In this document: one piece after another, positions 26,476 to 34,462 of the stretch | Position numbering within the stretch: position 1 is the stretch's first letter | Layout of the letters: every line of letters begins with the position of its first letter | NCBI GenBank assembly: GCA_029259185.1 | Contig: JAPDJF010000006.1 | Location: forward strand, 1-47,940 | Source of the DNA: Hadesarchaea archaeon | GTDB taxonomy: Archaea; Hadarchaeota; Hadarchaeia; Hadarchaeales; WYZ-LMO6 | Length of the DNA: 47,940 bases | Direction of reading: 5' to 3' | The notes under the pieces: generated by a model | What the model was told of the DNA's origin: nothing | Seen by the model: only the letters and a program-made list of their open reading frames with translations | Database searches by the model: none | Position numbers and translations under genes: made by a program

Positions 26476-27644
26476 GTCAATCTCTCCGAGAGTAGCTCGC
26501 TCAAGTCACGCACTTCCATTCCTTTCTTAACTTTTTTTTCGGCGTCTTCTAGATTTCTCTTGCAAAATGGACATGTTGAAGCGAGGATGTTAGCCCCCGT
26601 TTTCTCGGCTTCTTCGAGACGTTGGGTTGCCGACCAGATGGCGAAGTCCGGGAGAGCGGCTTTCACACCACTTCCCGCCCCACAACACCAAGCATTCTCT
26701 TTTGTGCGTTTCATCTCCACGAAATATCGTCCAAATATTTCCCTTAGAACTTGGCGCGGGGGGTCATAAAGGCCGGTTCCTCTACCGAGGTGACATGGAT
26801 CGTGATAAGTGACTTTTATCCCCTCCTCTCTCCGCGGCCGAAGTTTCTTCTCCTTGATGAGGTTCCAAAAATATTCGCTCGTGTGTAGGACTTCAAAGTC
26901 AAGTGTCCTTCCCAAGAGTTTAGGATAATCCTTTTTGAAGGTTTTGTAGCAGCCGGCACACGAAAATATCACTTTCTCAGCCCCCGCGTCCTTTAGCGCT
27001 CTTAGATTGTGCTTGGCCAGATCCCTGGCGAGTTTCCTCTGTCCTGTTCGTAGGAGGGGGGATCCGCAGCACCACTCCTCACCATCCATGATCCCGAACT
27101 CTACTCCAGAAGCGGAAAGGATCTCGACGGTGGCTCTAGCTATTTCTTGGGTTCGGTATGAAGAGGTGCAACCTACGAAATACACGATCTTCCCACCTTT
27201 CGGAATTCGAGAGTTGAGCCATGAGGTTCTCTTTTCATGTTTTTCCCAGTAGGGATTGTGGTTTCTCTGTATGCTCCTCGCGTAATCCGCTTGTTTGGGT
27301 AGAGGTCCGTACCCCTCCTCAACGAGCTTTGTCTTAAGCTCTTCAAAAAACTCGACGTGATCTATGTTCAACCCCGTCAGATCTTTGCACTGACTATGGC
27401 AAGCTCCACACCCCAAGTCACCAAATATTATTTGGAGCATGCGAGAGGAGGGCTTCTTTATCTTACCTTGGATGAACGCTCTTCCTATTTCTATCTTCCC
27501 AGCGGCTGAGAATGATTCGAACCCAAAGTAGGCGTAGGTAGGGCAGATGGAAACCCATTCATCGAGTTCGTGCCAGTTTCCCACATTACAGAGATGACAG
27601 TGAAAACAGTGGTAGAGTTCTTTTAAATAATCTTTCAGCTTCAT
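26472..27644 (-). CDS. CCG-domain (Fe-S)-binding oxidoreductase (HdrB/GlcF/HdrD-like) with N-terminal ferredoxin-like region
   Basis: Two CCG motifs: YFVGCTSSYR...WCCGSPLLRTG...FSCAGCYKTF and YHDPCHLGRGTG...WCCGAGSGVK...TCPFCKRNLED; start overlaps the stop region of the FAD oxidase gene. Confidence 0.9.
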   Translation of the reverse strand: MKLKDYLKELYHCFHCHLCNVGNWHELDEWVSICPTYAYFGFESFSAAGKIEIGRAFIQGKIKKPSSRMLQIIFGDLGCGACHSQCKDLTGLNIDHVEFFEELKTKLVEEGYGPLPKQADYARSIQRNHNPYWEKHEKRTSWLNSRIPKGGKIVYFVGCTSSYRTQEIARATVEILSASGVEFGIMDGEEWCCGSPLLRTGQRKLARDLAKHNLRALKDAGAEKVIFSCAGCYKTFKKDYPKLLGRTLDFEVLHTSEYFWNLIKEKKLRPRREEGIKVTYHDPCHLGRGTGLYDPPRQVLREIFGRYFVEMKRTKENAWCCGAGSGVKAALPDFAIWSATQRLEEAEKTGANILASTCPFCKRNLEDAEKKVKKGMEVRDLSELLSERLT

Positions 27645-27777
27645 CCACCCATTTCCAACCCTCGACTAAAAAATTTTACTCAAAGGGAGCAAAACTTCAC
27701 GAAGAGGAAAACAGAGGCTAGAATTTAGACAGTAGGACATCCATCGGGTACAATTGATCCTTCTCGTTCCCGAGCTC

Positions 27778-29184
27778 CTAAGTGGGTGGATTCTCGGTTC
27801 GGTCTCCTCCGATTACCACTTCCACTAGCTCGTTCAAAAGTCTCACTACTTTCGCTCTTACAGCGTCCACGTCGTTTCTCTTTAGCTTCACAACGTTTTT
27901 CCCACGAAAGATCCTGTCTTTGATGAGTTTTCCCGCCTCATCATCCATACCAGGTCTCACCCGTATCAACACAGAATGACGATCCTTGGTTCTCCCCGTG
28001 TCCCGACTCAATCGTTCGAGAATCCCGTCTGCATCCCCATCCACAACTCCAAGCACAGGAACTCCAAATCTAGAGAGGATTTCGCTGGCTATCATGGTAG
28101 TATCGTCTCCTATCGTTATGACTAGACTGGCACGAGTTGCTGTATCCAAGACTACCTCAGCTCTTTCTATCAAGATCATTTCTGCTTTTCTTTTGACTCT
28201 TCTAAAGCGCGTCTCCTTCGGGGATGTCCTCCTCAAGGTACGGAGAGTTTTGACTACTGCTTTTCGAAGATCTATTCTCCCGATCTTCCTGACCCCCCGG
28301 GCGTACAGCTTTCCACCGATTATTTCATTTAGGATACCGTTTCGGGTCACCAGTATAACGTCGTCCGAGACGCTTTCACCGACTACGTATCCGTTCACCA
28401 GTATTTTTTCGCCGGGGCGAACACCCATCAAGGTTCGATACATCTTGTCTCCTTTTTTCTCCACCCTTCTCGTAATCACGGACGGTGACTTCACCTCCAA
28501 CCTGAGCGAGTCCGCCAACTTTTGGACGAGTGGTTGAGAATTGCCCGACCAAGGTATGATTGCACCCTTTTTCTCCCCCGTTCCCTCTATCTGGATCACC
28601 GGTATCCTCAACAGCCGAATGAGTTTGGCATTTTCTATTATTCTCATACCGAGCGAGATTCCAGCTTCTAGTGATTTTGAGTCGTTAAGGAGAATGACCA
28701 AGTCAACGTTTTTCCTACCGAATTCATCCAATACTTCACTAGGCAGCATAGGTTTTTCTGTCATTATCAAATTGTCCAGTCCCGCATCTAGGACGGCGAT
28801 TCTTCCCATCGTCCCTCCTATTCTCGCGTCAACCACAGCCCCGGTGTTTCGGAGTATTGTCAAGACTTTCTCAGCCAACCCCGTGTCGATCACCTCGGGT
28901 CCGTGAACAAGGACACCCACCACACTAGTTGGTCCGATCTCCACTTGTTGCCCCCTTAGTTTGGATAGGGGGATAGGCTTCCACTCAGAAATCAGGACGG
29001 TTCCTCCCAGGGTTCGGATTTCGTCTATCATCCGGAGGAGTTCAGGGGTTATGGAGGGGATAATCCAAGCAGATCGCTGAACGGGGATACCTCCACTCTT
29101 CCGGAGTAGCCTAACCAGACGAACTCGTGCTCCGTGTTTGTCTAGTTCCGGCTTTATGTCGTAAAAGATGATCACGGTTCTCAA
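27778..29184 (-). CDS. DUF2117-like archaeal protein with N-terminal Cas2/ChrB/PaaX-like ferredoxin-fold domain
   Basis: N-term MRTVIIFYDIKPELDKHGARVRLVRLLRKSGGIPVQRSAWIIPSITPELLRMIDEIRTLGGTVLISEWKP looks Cas2/ChrB-like; followed by VVGVLVHGPEVIDTGLAEKVLTILRNTGAVVDARIGGTMGRIAVLDAGLD (DUF2117-like). Confidence 0.65.
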   Translation of the reverse strand: MRTVIIFYDIKPELDKHGARVRLVRLLRKSGGIPVQRSAWIIPSITPELLRMIDEIRTLGGTVLISEWKPIPLSKLRGQQVEIGPTSVVGVLVHGPEVIDTGLAEKVLTILRNTGAVVDARIGGTMGRIAVLDAGLDNLIMTEKPMLPSEVLDEFGRKNVDLVILLNDSKSLEAGISLGMRIIENAKLIRLLRIPVIQIEGTGEKKGAIIPWSGNSQPLVQKLADSLRLEVKSPSVITRRVEKKGDKMYRTLMGVRPGEKILVNGYVVGESVSDDVILVTRNGILNEIIGGKLYARGVRKIGRIDLRKAVVKTLRTLRRTSPKETRFRRVKRKAEMILIERAEVVLDTATRASLVITIGDDTTMIASEILSRFGVPVLGVVDGDADGILERLSRDTGRTKDRHSVLIRVRPGMDDEAGKLIKDRIFRGKNVVKLKRNDVDAVRAKVVRLLNELVEVVIGGDRTENPPT

Positions 29185-29222
29185 TCAAATTTTTATCCAA
29201 GCTCTTAAAACAAGATTAGATC

Positions 29223-29699
29223 GTGTCAGCAGATGTGAAGGTCGAGCAGCTCTCCCCCCAAGATGCATCCGAAATCGAATCGCTGTTCAGAGAAGTGTGG
29301 CCCAAAGCCAGAGAATATCCGGAGGAATGGAGAAGGAAAAGAACGTTGTCGAGGGAAAAGATTTTAAAAGAAATGGAGGAAGGAGTTTATTATTTCGGAG
29401 TTCGAAAGGAGGGACGTATAGTTGGTCTGTACAAGGCCATTATCCGGGGTGAGAGTGTTCTAGGGGAGCATCAAACGGTTCATCCAGCGTGGAGAGGGAG
29501 GGGTTTGGCGATCGCGATGTACAAACAGTTACTTGAGTTCGCTAAGGAAATGGGGTGTAAAAAAGTGGTTGTGAACATCCTGCCTGAGCAAAGGCCTAGT
29601 AGAAGATGTGTGAATGAGTTAGGTTTCCACAAGCGAGGGTCTATTTGGGAACAGGCTAAAGGGATGTGGGTTCAGACGTATGAGAAGGAGGTGAAGTAG
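29223..29699 (+). CDS. GNAT-family N-acetyltransferase
   Basis: VHPAWRGRGLAIAMYKQLLEFAKEMGCKKVVVNILPEQRPSRRCVNELGFHKRGS. Confidence 0.85.
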   Translation: MSADVKVEQLSPQDASEIESLFREVWPKAREYPEEWRRKRTLSREKILKEMEEGVYYFGVRKEGRIVGLYKAIIRGESVLGEHQTVHPAWRGRGLAIAMYKQLLEFAKEMGCKKVVVNILPEQRPSRRCVNELGFHKRGSIWEQAKGMWVQTYEKEVK

Positions 29700-30259
29700 T
29701 GGAGGGTAAGCAGGTTGGGCTCAGGGACCTGTTTTCAATGCAGTTCACGAGTCCGGGGTTCAGTCGAGAGCTGTTAAAAGTAGTTGGCGACCAACAGCCG
29801 GATGCGTGCTTCCAATGCATGAAGTGTAGTAGTGGGTGTGATGCACTCAAATTTCAAGGAGACTTCAGGCCTCACCAGCTGGTAGGACTGGCTAGACTTG
29901 GGTTGCGGGATAGACTCCTGAACGCCAAACTAATTTGGAGTTGCACCACGTGTTCCTATTGTAGGGAGGTCTGTCCCCAAGATGTTTCTCCGGTAGATGT
30001 CATTAAGGCTTTAAGGAGGATGGCAGTGAAGGAAGGGCAATTGCTTGAAGATCATCGAAAGATAGCCGGATACCTGTTCAAGACTGGACACCTAGTTCCA
30101 GTTAACGAGGAAGTGATGGAGCTGAGAAAGAAACTCGGTCTCTCGAGTGTTCCCCCGACTACTCACGCTCACCCCCAGTCGCTAGAGGAGGTCAAAAAGC
30201 TCTTGAGGGCTACCAAATTCGTGGAGATCATCGGAGGAGGCGGAGGAAGTGATCGATAA
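29699..30259 (+). CDS. Heterodisulfide reductase subunit C-like 4Fe-4S protein (HdrC-1)
   Basis: CFQCMKCSSGCDALK...LIWSCTTCSYCREVCPQDVSPVDVIKALRRMAV; GTG start directly abutting upstream stop. Confidence 0.9.
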   Translation: MEGKQVGLRDLFSMQFTSPGFSRELLKVVGDQQPDACFQCMKCSSGCDALKFQGDFRPHQLVGLARLGLRDRLLNAKLIWSCTTCSYCREVCPQDVSPVDVIKALRRMAVKEGQLLEDHRKIAGYLFKTGHLVPVNEEVMELRKKLGLSSVPPTTHAHPQSLEEVKKLLRATKFVEIIGGGGGSDR

Positions 30260-31142
30260 GAGGTACGCATTTTACTTGGGGTGTATAACTCCCAACCGCT
30301 ATCCTGGGATAGAATCGGCCACAAGGAAAATTTTTGGTAGGCTTGGGATCGAGCTCGTCGACATTCCAGGGGCATCGTGTTGTCCAGCTCCGGGTGTGGT
30401 TGGTTCCTTCGACGCGATGACTTGGCTTGTGGTTGGTGCTAGGAATATCACACTAGCAGAAGGGCTTGGTCTCAATATCCTCACGGTATGTAATGGGTGC
30501 TTCGATACCCTTTTTGAGGTGAACAGGTTATTGAGGGAAGATTCAAAGCTCAGGGATGATGTCAATGCCGTTTTGGCCAAAGTAGACCATGAGTACCGAG
30601 GGACGGTGGAGGTTCGGCACTTCTCTGAAGTGTTGCGCGAATACGGAATCGAAAATTTGAAGAAACACATCAAAAAAAGACTCGGCTTGAGAGTAGCTGT
30701 GCATTACGGATGTCATCTCCTACGCCCCTATGAGAAGAAAAAGATAGATCATCCGATGGTCCCCACCCTCGTCGATGAACTCGTGAAAGCGGTTGGATGC
30801 GAGAGTGTGCCCTATATGACGAAGATGATGTGTTGTGGTGCTGGTGGAGGGGTGAGATCGGCCTTCCTCAAATACTCACTAGAGTTTACGAAGAGAAAGC
30901 TAGAGGAACTCAAAAAGCTGAACGTGGATTGCCTTGTTAACGTTTGTTCCTTTTGTCATTTACAGTTCGATAGAGGTCAGAAAGAAATCGAGAAACTTTT
31001 TGGAGAGCATTTTGCAATACCTGTGATTCACTATTCGCAGTTGTTAGGATTAAGCATGGGGATGTCTCCTGAGGAGGTTGGGGTGCGAGCTCATGTGATA
31101 TCCTGTGATCCGTTATTAGAGAAGTTGACGAGTGGGAGGTGA
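30249..31142 (+). CDS. Heterodisulfide reductase subunit B-like CCG protein (HdrB-1)
   Basis: FYLGCITPNRYPG...GASCCPAPGVVG...TVCNGCFDTLFE; HYGCHLLRP...MCCGAGGGVRS...NVCSFCHLQFD; both CCG motifs complete. Confidence 0.9.
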   Translation: MIDKRYAFYLGCITPNRYPGIESATRKIFGRLGIELVDIPGASCCPAPGVVGSFDAMTWLVVGARNITLAEGLGLNILTVCNGCFDTLFEVNRLLREDSKLRDDVNAVLAKVDHEYRGTVEVRHFSEVLREYGIENLKKHIKKRLGLRVAVHYGCHLLRPYEKKKIDHPMVPTLVDELVKAVGCESVPYMTKMMCCGAGGGVRSAFLKYSLEFTKRKLEELKKLNVDCLVNVCSFCHLQFDRGQKEIEKLFGEHFAIPVIHYSQLLGLSMGMSPEEVGVRAHVISCDPLLEKLTSGR

Positions 31143-31277
31143 ACAACAGTTGCCTATACCCGCGGGGAGCTTGAAAACCGACCTGCCATGTCTTCGGGTA
31201 AGATATGTTAGGTTATTGGAACTAGGTAGAGGATATGGTCGCATGAAGAATTTGGGTAAGAGTTGGGGGAGATAGGA

Positions 31278-32471
31278 ATGCGTGATGTGGCGATAATTGG
31301 CGTGGGTCATACCAAGTTCGGGAAGTGGGAAACCAAAACGGCTGTGGAGTTATTCGCTGAGGCAGCACTCCAAGCGATGGAAGATGCGGGGGTGGAGGGG
31401 AAAGAGATTGAAGCTCTTTTTGTGGGTTCCGCTCTCCCAGACTTTGGGGAGGGACAGGCGATGATCAACGTGCACTGTACATCGGAGCTAGGTCTGGGCC
31501 AGATCCCATCGACTAGATTTGAGGGAGCATGTGCTTCATCTACGGTTGCGATAAGAGATGCACATATGTGGGTAGCATCTGGAGAGTTCGATGTGGTCCT
31601 AGTGGGAGGAACTGAGAGGGTGTTACCGATGGGGACCCCTCTGGCCACTCGAACCTTCGCGATGGCGATGCATGCGGTTTCCGAGGTTCCAGCCGGTCTG
31701 ACTTTCCCAGGGGTTTTTGCACTGGTTGCGATGCTTTATTCCAAGACCTACGGAATACCCTTGGAGAAGTTGAGGGAAAAGATGGCCCATGTATCGGTGC
31801 AAAATCACAGACACGGTGCACTCAACCCACTCGCCCAATTCTACCGGAAATATGGGGATCTAAAAGTGGAAGATGTGCTCGGTTCTAGGATGGTGTGTGA
31901 TCCTCTCACCCTGCTCGATTGTTGCCCGTTTTCAGATGGTGCAGCTGCCCTCGTGCTGTGCGCGGCCGAGAAAGCGAGAAAGTACACGGATACACCCGTG
32001 TACATTCTAGGAACCGGCCAGGGTACAGGTGGGGCGATGGGCAGGTTTGGAGAAGAACTCATCAGGCCACCTTCTAGAGTGATGTCCGCCCGGATGGCCC
32101 TCAAAAAATCAGGCTTGGAGCCAAAGGATATCCAAATCTTGGAACTTCACGATTGTTTTACTCCAGCCGAAATAATAGCGTTGGAGGGGATGGGCTTCTT
32201 CGAGTGGGGAAAGGCCGCTGATGCGGTCGAGGATGGTCAAGTAGATATTGGTGGAAAAATCCCCACCAACATGTCCGGAGGGTTGATCGGCAAGGGTCAT
32301 CCCATAGGTGCGACTGGTGCATCTCAAGTCTGTATGATCGTGGAGCAGATGAGGGGAAATGCTCCCAAGGGCAACCAAGTCGACCCGGTGCCGGAGACGG
32401 GGATGACAGACACAATGGGGGGAAGCTTCGGGACCCTTTCGCACATCGTTTTGGGTAGATCGAGGAGATGA
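31278..32471 (+). CDS. Thiolase (SCP-x/acetyl-CoA acetyltransferase type)
   Basis: MRDVAIIGVGHTKFGKW, FEGACASSTVAIRDAH (catalytic Cys), LELHDCFTPAEII, GGLIGKGHPIGATGASQV. Confidence 0.9.
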   Translation: MRDVAIIGVGHTKFGKWETKTAVELFAEAALQAMEDAGVEGKEIEALFVGSALPDFGEGQAMINVHCTSELGLGQIPSTRFEGACASSTVAIRDAHMWVASGEFDVVLVGGTERVLPMGTPLATRTFAMAMHAVSEVPAGLTFPGVFALVAMLYSKTYGIPLEKLREKMAHVSVQNHRHGALNPLAQFYRKYGDLKVEDVLGSRMVCDPLTLLDCCPFSDGAAALVLCAAEKARKYTDTPVYILGTGQGTGGAMGRFGEELIRPPSRVMSARMALKKSGLEPKDIQILELHDCFTPAEIIALEGMGFFEWGKAADAVEDGQVDIGGKIPTNMSGGLIGKGHPIGATGASQVCMIVEQMRGNAPKGNQVDPVPETGMTDTMGGSFGTLSHIVLGRSRR

Positions 32472-32472
32472 G

Positions 32473-32904
32473 GTGGAAGATTTGAAAATAGATGAAAACA
32501 CAGATCATTACATCCTCACCCTCAAGGATTATGAGCAGGGATTGAGGGCAGGAAAGATGCTCGGGTTGAGGTGTAGGAATTGCGGGGAGATCATGTGTCC
32601 TCCTATGCCAGTTTGTTGTGGGTGTGGGGGGAAAGAATTAGAAAAAACGGAAATGGGTGGGGAGGGTGAGCTAATGGCGTTTACGATAACCAGGGTCCCG
32701 CCGGAGGGAATGGATGCCCCATACATAGTTTGCTTGGTAAAGCTGAGCGAGGGACCTTGGGTGATGGGGAGATTGGATCACGATCCGGAAAAGATTACTC
32801 CAGAAATGTTGGGGAGAAAAGTTAAAGTGAGTGGAGCCTATGCATGGTCGGATAAGTTCTCAGCGGGAGAACACACGTGTCCTGTTTTCAAAGTAATCCC
32901 TTAG
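32473..32904 (+). CDS. DUF35 / Zn-ribbon OB-fold protein (thiolase partner)
   Basis: LRCRNCGEIMCPPMPVCCGCGGKELEKTEMGGEGELMAFTITRVPPEGMDAPYIVCLVKLSEGPWVMGRL; directly downstream of the thiolase. Confidence 0.9.
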   Translation: MEDLKIDENTDHYILTLKDYEQGLRAGKMLGLRCRNCGEIMCPPMPVCCGCGGKELEKTEMGGEGELMAFTITRVPPEGMDAPYIVCLVKLSEGPWVMGRLDHDPEKITPEMLGRKVKVSGAYAWSDKFSAGEHTCPVFKVIP

Positions 32905-33018
32905 GTACGTGTCGAAGCTTCTATCAAAGAATCCTCTATGGATAATGCTAGGGTTCCCGGATCTTCCGGCGCAAGGGTTAAATATGTACCATAACTGAAT
33001 AATTCGTTCAAAAAAGGG

Positions 33019-33552
33019 ATGGAAATGAATGGGATCACCGACCTGCTTAGAAACGTTAGACCCTCACCCGAGCTCGTTGAGAAGTTCAATCAGATAGTAT
33101 CTAAACTCAACCTGGAATATCCCTACCATTGTTTTCAGTGCTTTAAGTGCACTAGCGGATGCACCTCTTTTCGTCTCACGGAGATCAAACCTCACGCATT
33201 CGTTAACCTAGCTAGACTGGGGTTTGTAGAAGATCTAATGAAATCGGACCTCCTCTGGGCATGTTGTCAGTGTTTGAAGTGTAAAGAAAGATGTCCGCAG
33301 GATGTAGCGCCCGTGGATATAATTTTCCTGCTCAGGCGCATGACCGTTAGCTCTGGGGCCGAGATACCCGAGGAACTCTCGAAAATCATAATGAACGTGA
33401 CCGATACCGGGTTCATCCAAGGAATCCAGAAAGTGAAGGTGGGAGAGGAAGCTGTCGATAGGGAGCAACTCGGTCTCCCATCCTTGGAAATTCCAAATCT
33501 AGACAATTTCAGATCGGTATTGATGAAGGCATTGGAGGCACAGATAGAATGA
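33019..33552 (+). CDS. Heterodisulfide reductase subunit C-like 4Fe-4S protein (HdrC-2)
   Basis: CFQCFKCTSGCTSFR...LLWACCQCLKCKERCPQDVAPVDIIFLLRRM; paralogous to 29699-30259. Confidence 0.9.
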   Translation: MEMNGITDLLRNVRPSPELVEKFNQIVSKLNLEYPYHCFQCFKCTSGCTSFRLTEIKPHAFVNLARLGFVEDLMKSDLLWACCQCLKCKERCPQDVAPVDIIFLLRRMTVSSGAEIPEELSKIIMNVTDTGFIQGIQKVKVGEEAVDREQLGLPSLEIPNLDNFRSVLMKALEAQIE

Positions 33553-34418
33553 AGATAGCGATCTTTCCTGGTTGTGTGGGTGCAACCGAGCAATATGCTT
33601 GTGAGATGTCGGTCAGACAGGTTTTACCCGAACTGGGTGTGGAGTTGGTGGATATTCCCGGATTCACGTGTTGTGGATGGCCTCTCCAAAATGTTGGAAC
33701 GGTTGGTTGGATGTATCTCGCGGTTAGAAACATGGCGCTGGCCGCGAAGGAAAATGTTGGGATGCTAACCCTGTGTAATGTGTGCAACCGCATGTTTCAT
33801 GAAGCCCTTGACACGATGAGCAAAAATGGGGAACTTAGGGAGACGATTGGTGCACTATTGAGAGAAGAAGGTCTCGAGCTGAACGGGCAGGTCAAGGTAA
33901 TTCATCCCCTTGAGCTGTTTTATGATGAGATCGGAGTGGACAGAATAAAGCAGGGAGTCAAAAAACCCCTGACAGACCTGAAGTTGGCAGCCCATACGGG
34001 GTGTCAGGCCATCAGACCTAGGAAGTTGAGGACCATAGACGATTCCGAATATCCGCAGAAGCTAATGAAATTGATTGAGGCGTTGGGAGCCAAAAGTCCT
34101 CACTATCCCGAGAGACTCGACTGTTGTGGTGCTTACCTCTTTTATACCAGACGTGATGCGTCGCTTACTCTGGCGGGAGAGAAGCTAGATGCCGTTCAAG
34201 CTAGGGGCTTCGACGGGCTCGTCACGATATGTTCTAGCGGGCACAGGATGTTCGATGGAAAACAGGACTCCGCCGCTACCACGGTAGGAAAAACCATAAG
34301 CCTTCCGGTGGTGTACTACACCCAGCTCCTAGGTTTGGCACTAGGCATAGACCCGAATAAGTTGGGCTTCCAACTCAACCGAAGTCCCGTGAAGACCTTG
34401 CTGGAAAAGATAGGATAG
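33549..34418 (+). CDS. Heterodisulfide reductase subunit B-like CCG protein (HdrB-2)
   Basis: IFPGCVGATEQY...GFTCCGWPLQ...TLCNVCNRMFHE; second motif HTGCQAIRP...DCCGAYLFY...TICSSGHRMFD lacks the final Cys. Confidence 0.88.
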   Translation: MKIAIFPGCVGATEQYACEMSVRQVLPELGVELVDIPGFTCCGWPLQNVGTVGWMYLAVRNMALAAKENVGMLTLCNVCNRMFHEALDTMSKNGELRETIGALLREEGLELNGQVKVIHPLELFYDEIGVDRIKQGVKKPLTDLKLAAHTGCQAIRPRKLRTIDDSEYPQKLMKLIEALGAKSPHYPERLDCCGAYLFYTRRDASLTLAGEKLDAVQARGFDGLVTICSSGHRMFDGKQDSAATTVGKTISLPVVYYTQLLGLALGIDPNKLGFQLNRSPVKTLLEKIG

Positions 34419-34462
34419 AGTTAAACCGAAGCTGTTTTAAGAGTTCCTTCTTTTAGGAAATT

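Noticed and set aside
27986-28906. Plus-strand ORFs (183 and 121 aa) opposite the DUF2117-like gene
   Set aside because: Shadow ORFs with antisense-type composition; the minus-strand gene has coherent domain content.
27778-29184. CRISPR-Cas system suggested by the Cas2-like domain
   Set aside because: No repeat-spacer array, no Cas1 or effector in the window; the domain is fused to DUF2117 and also resembles ChrB/PaaX folds.
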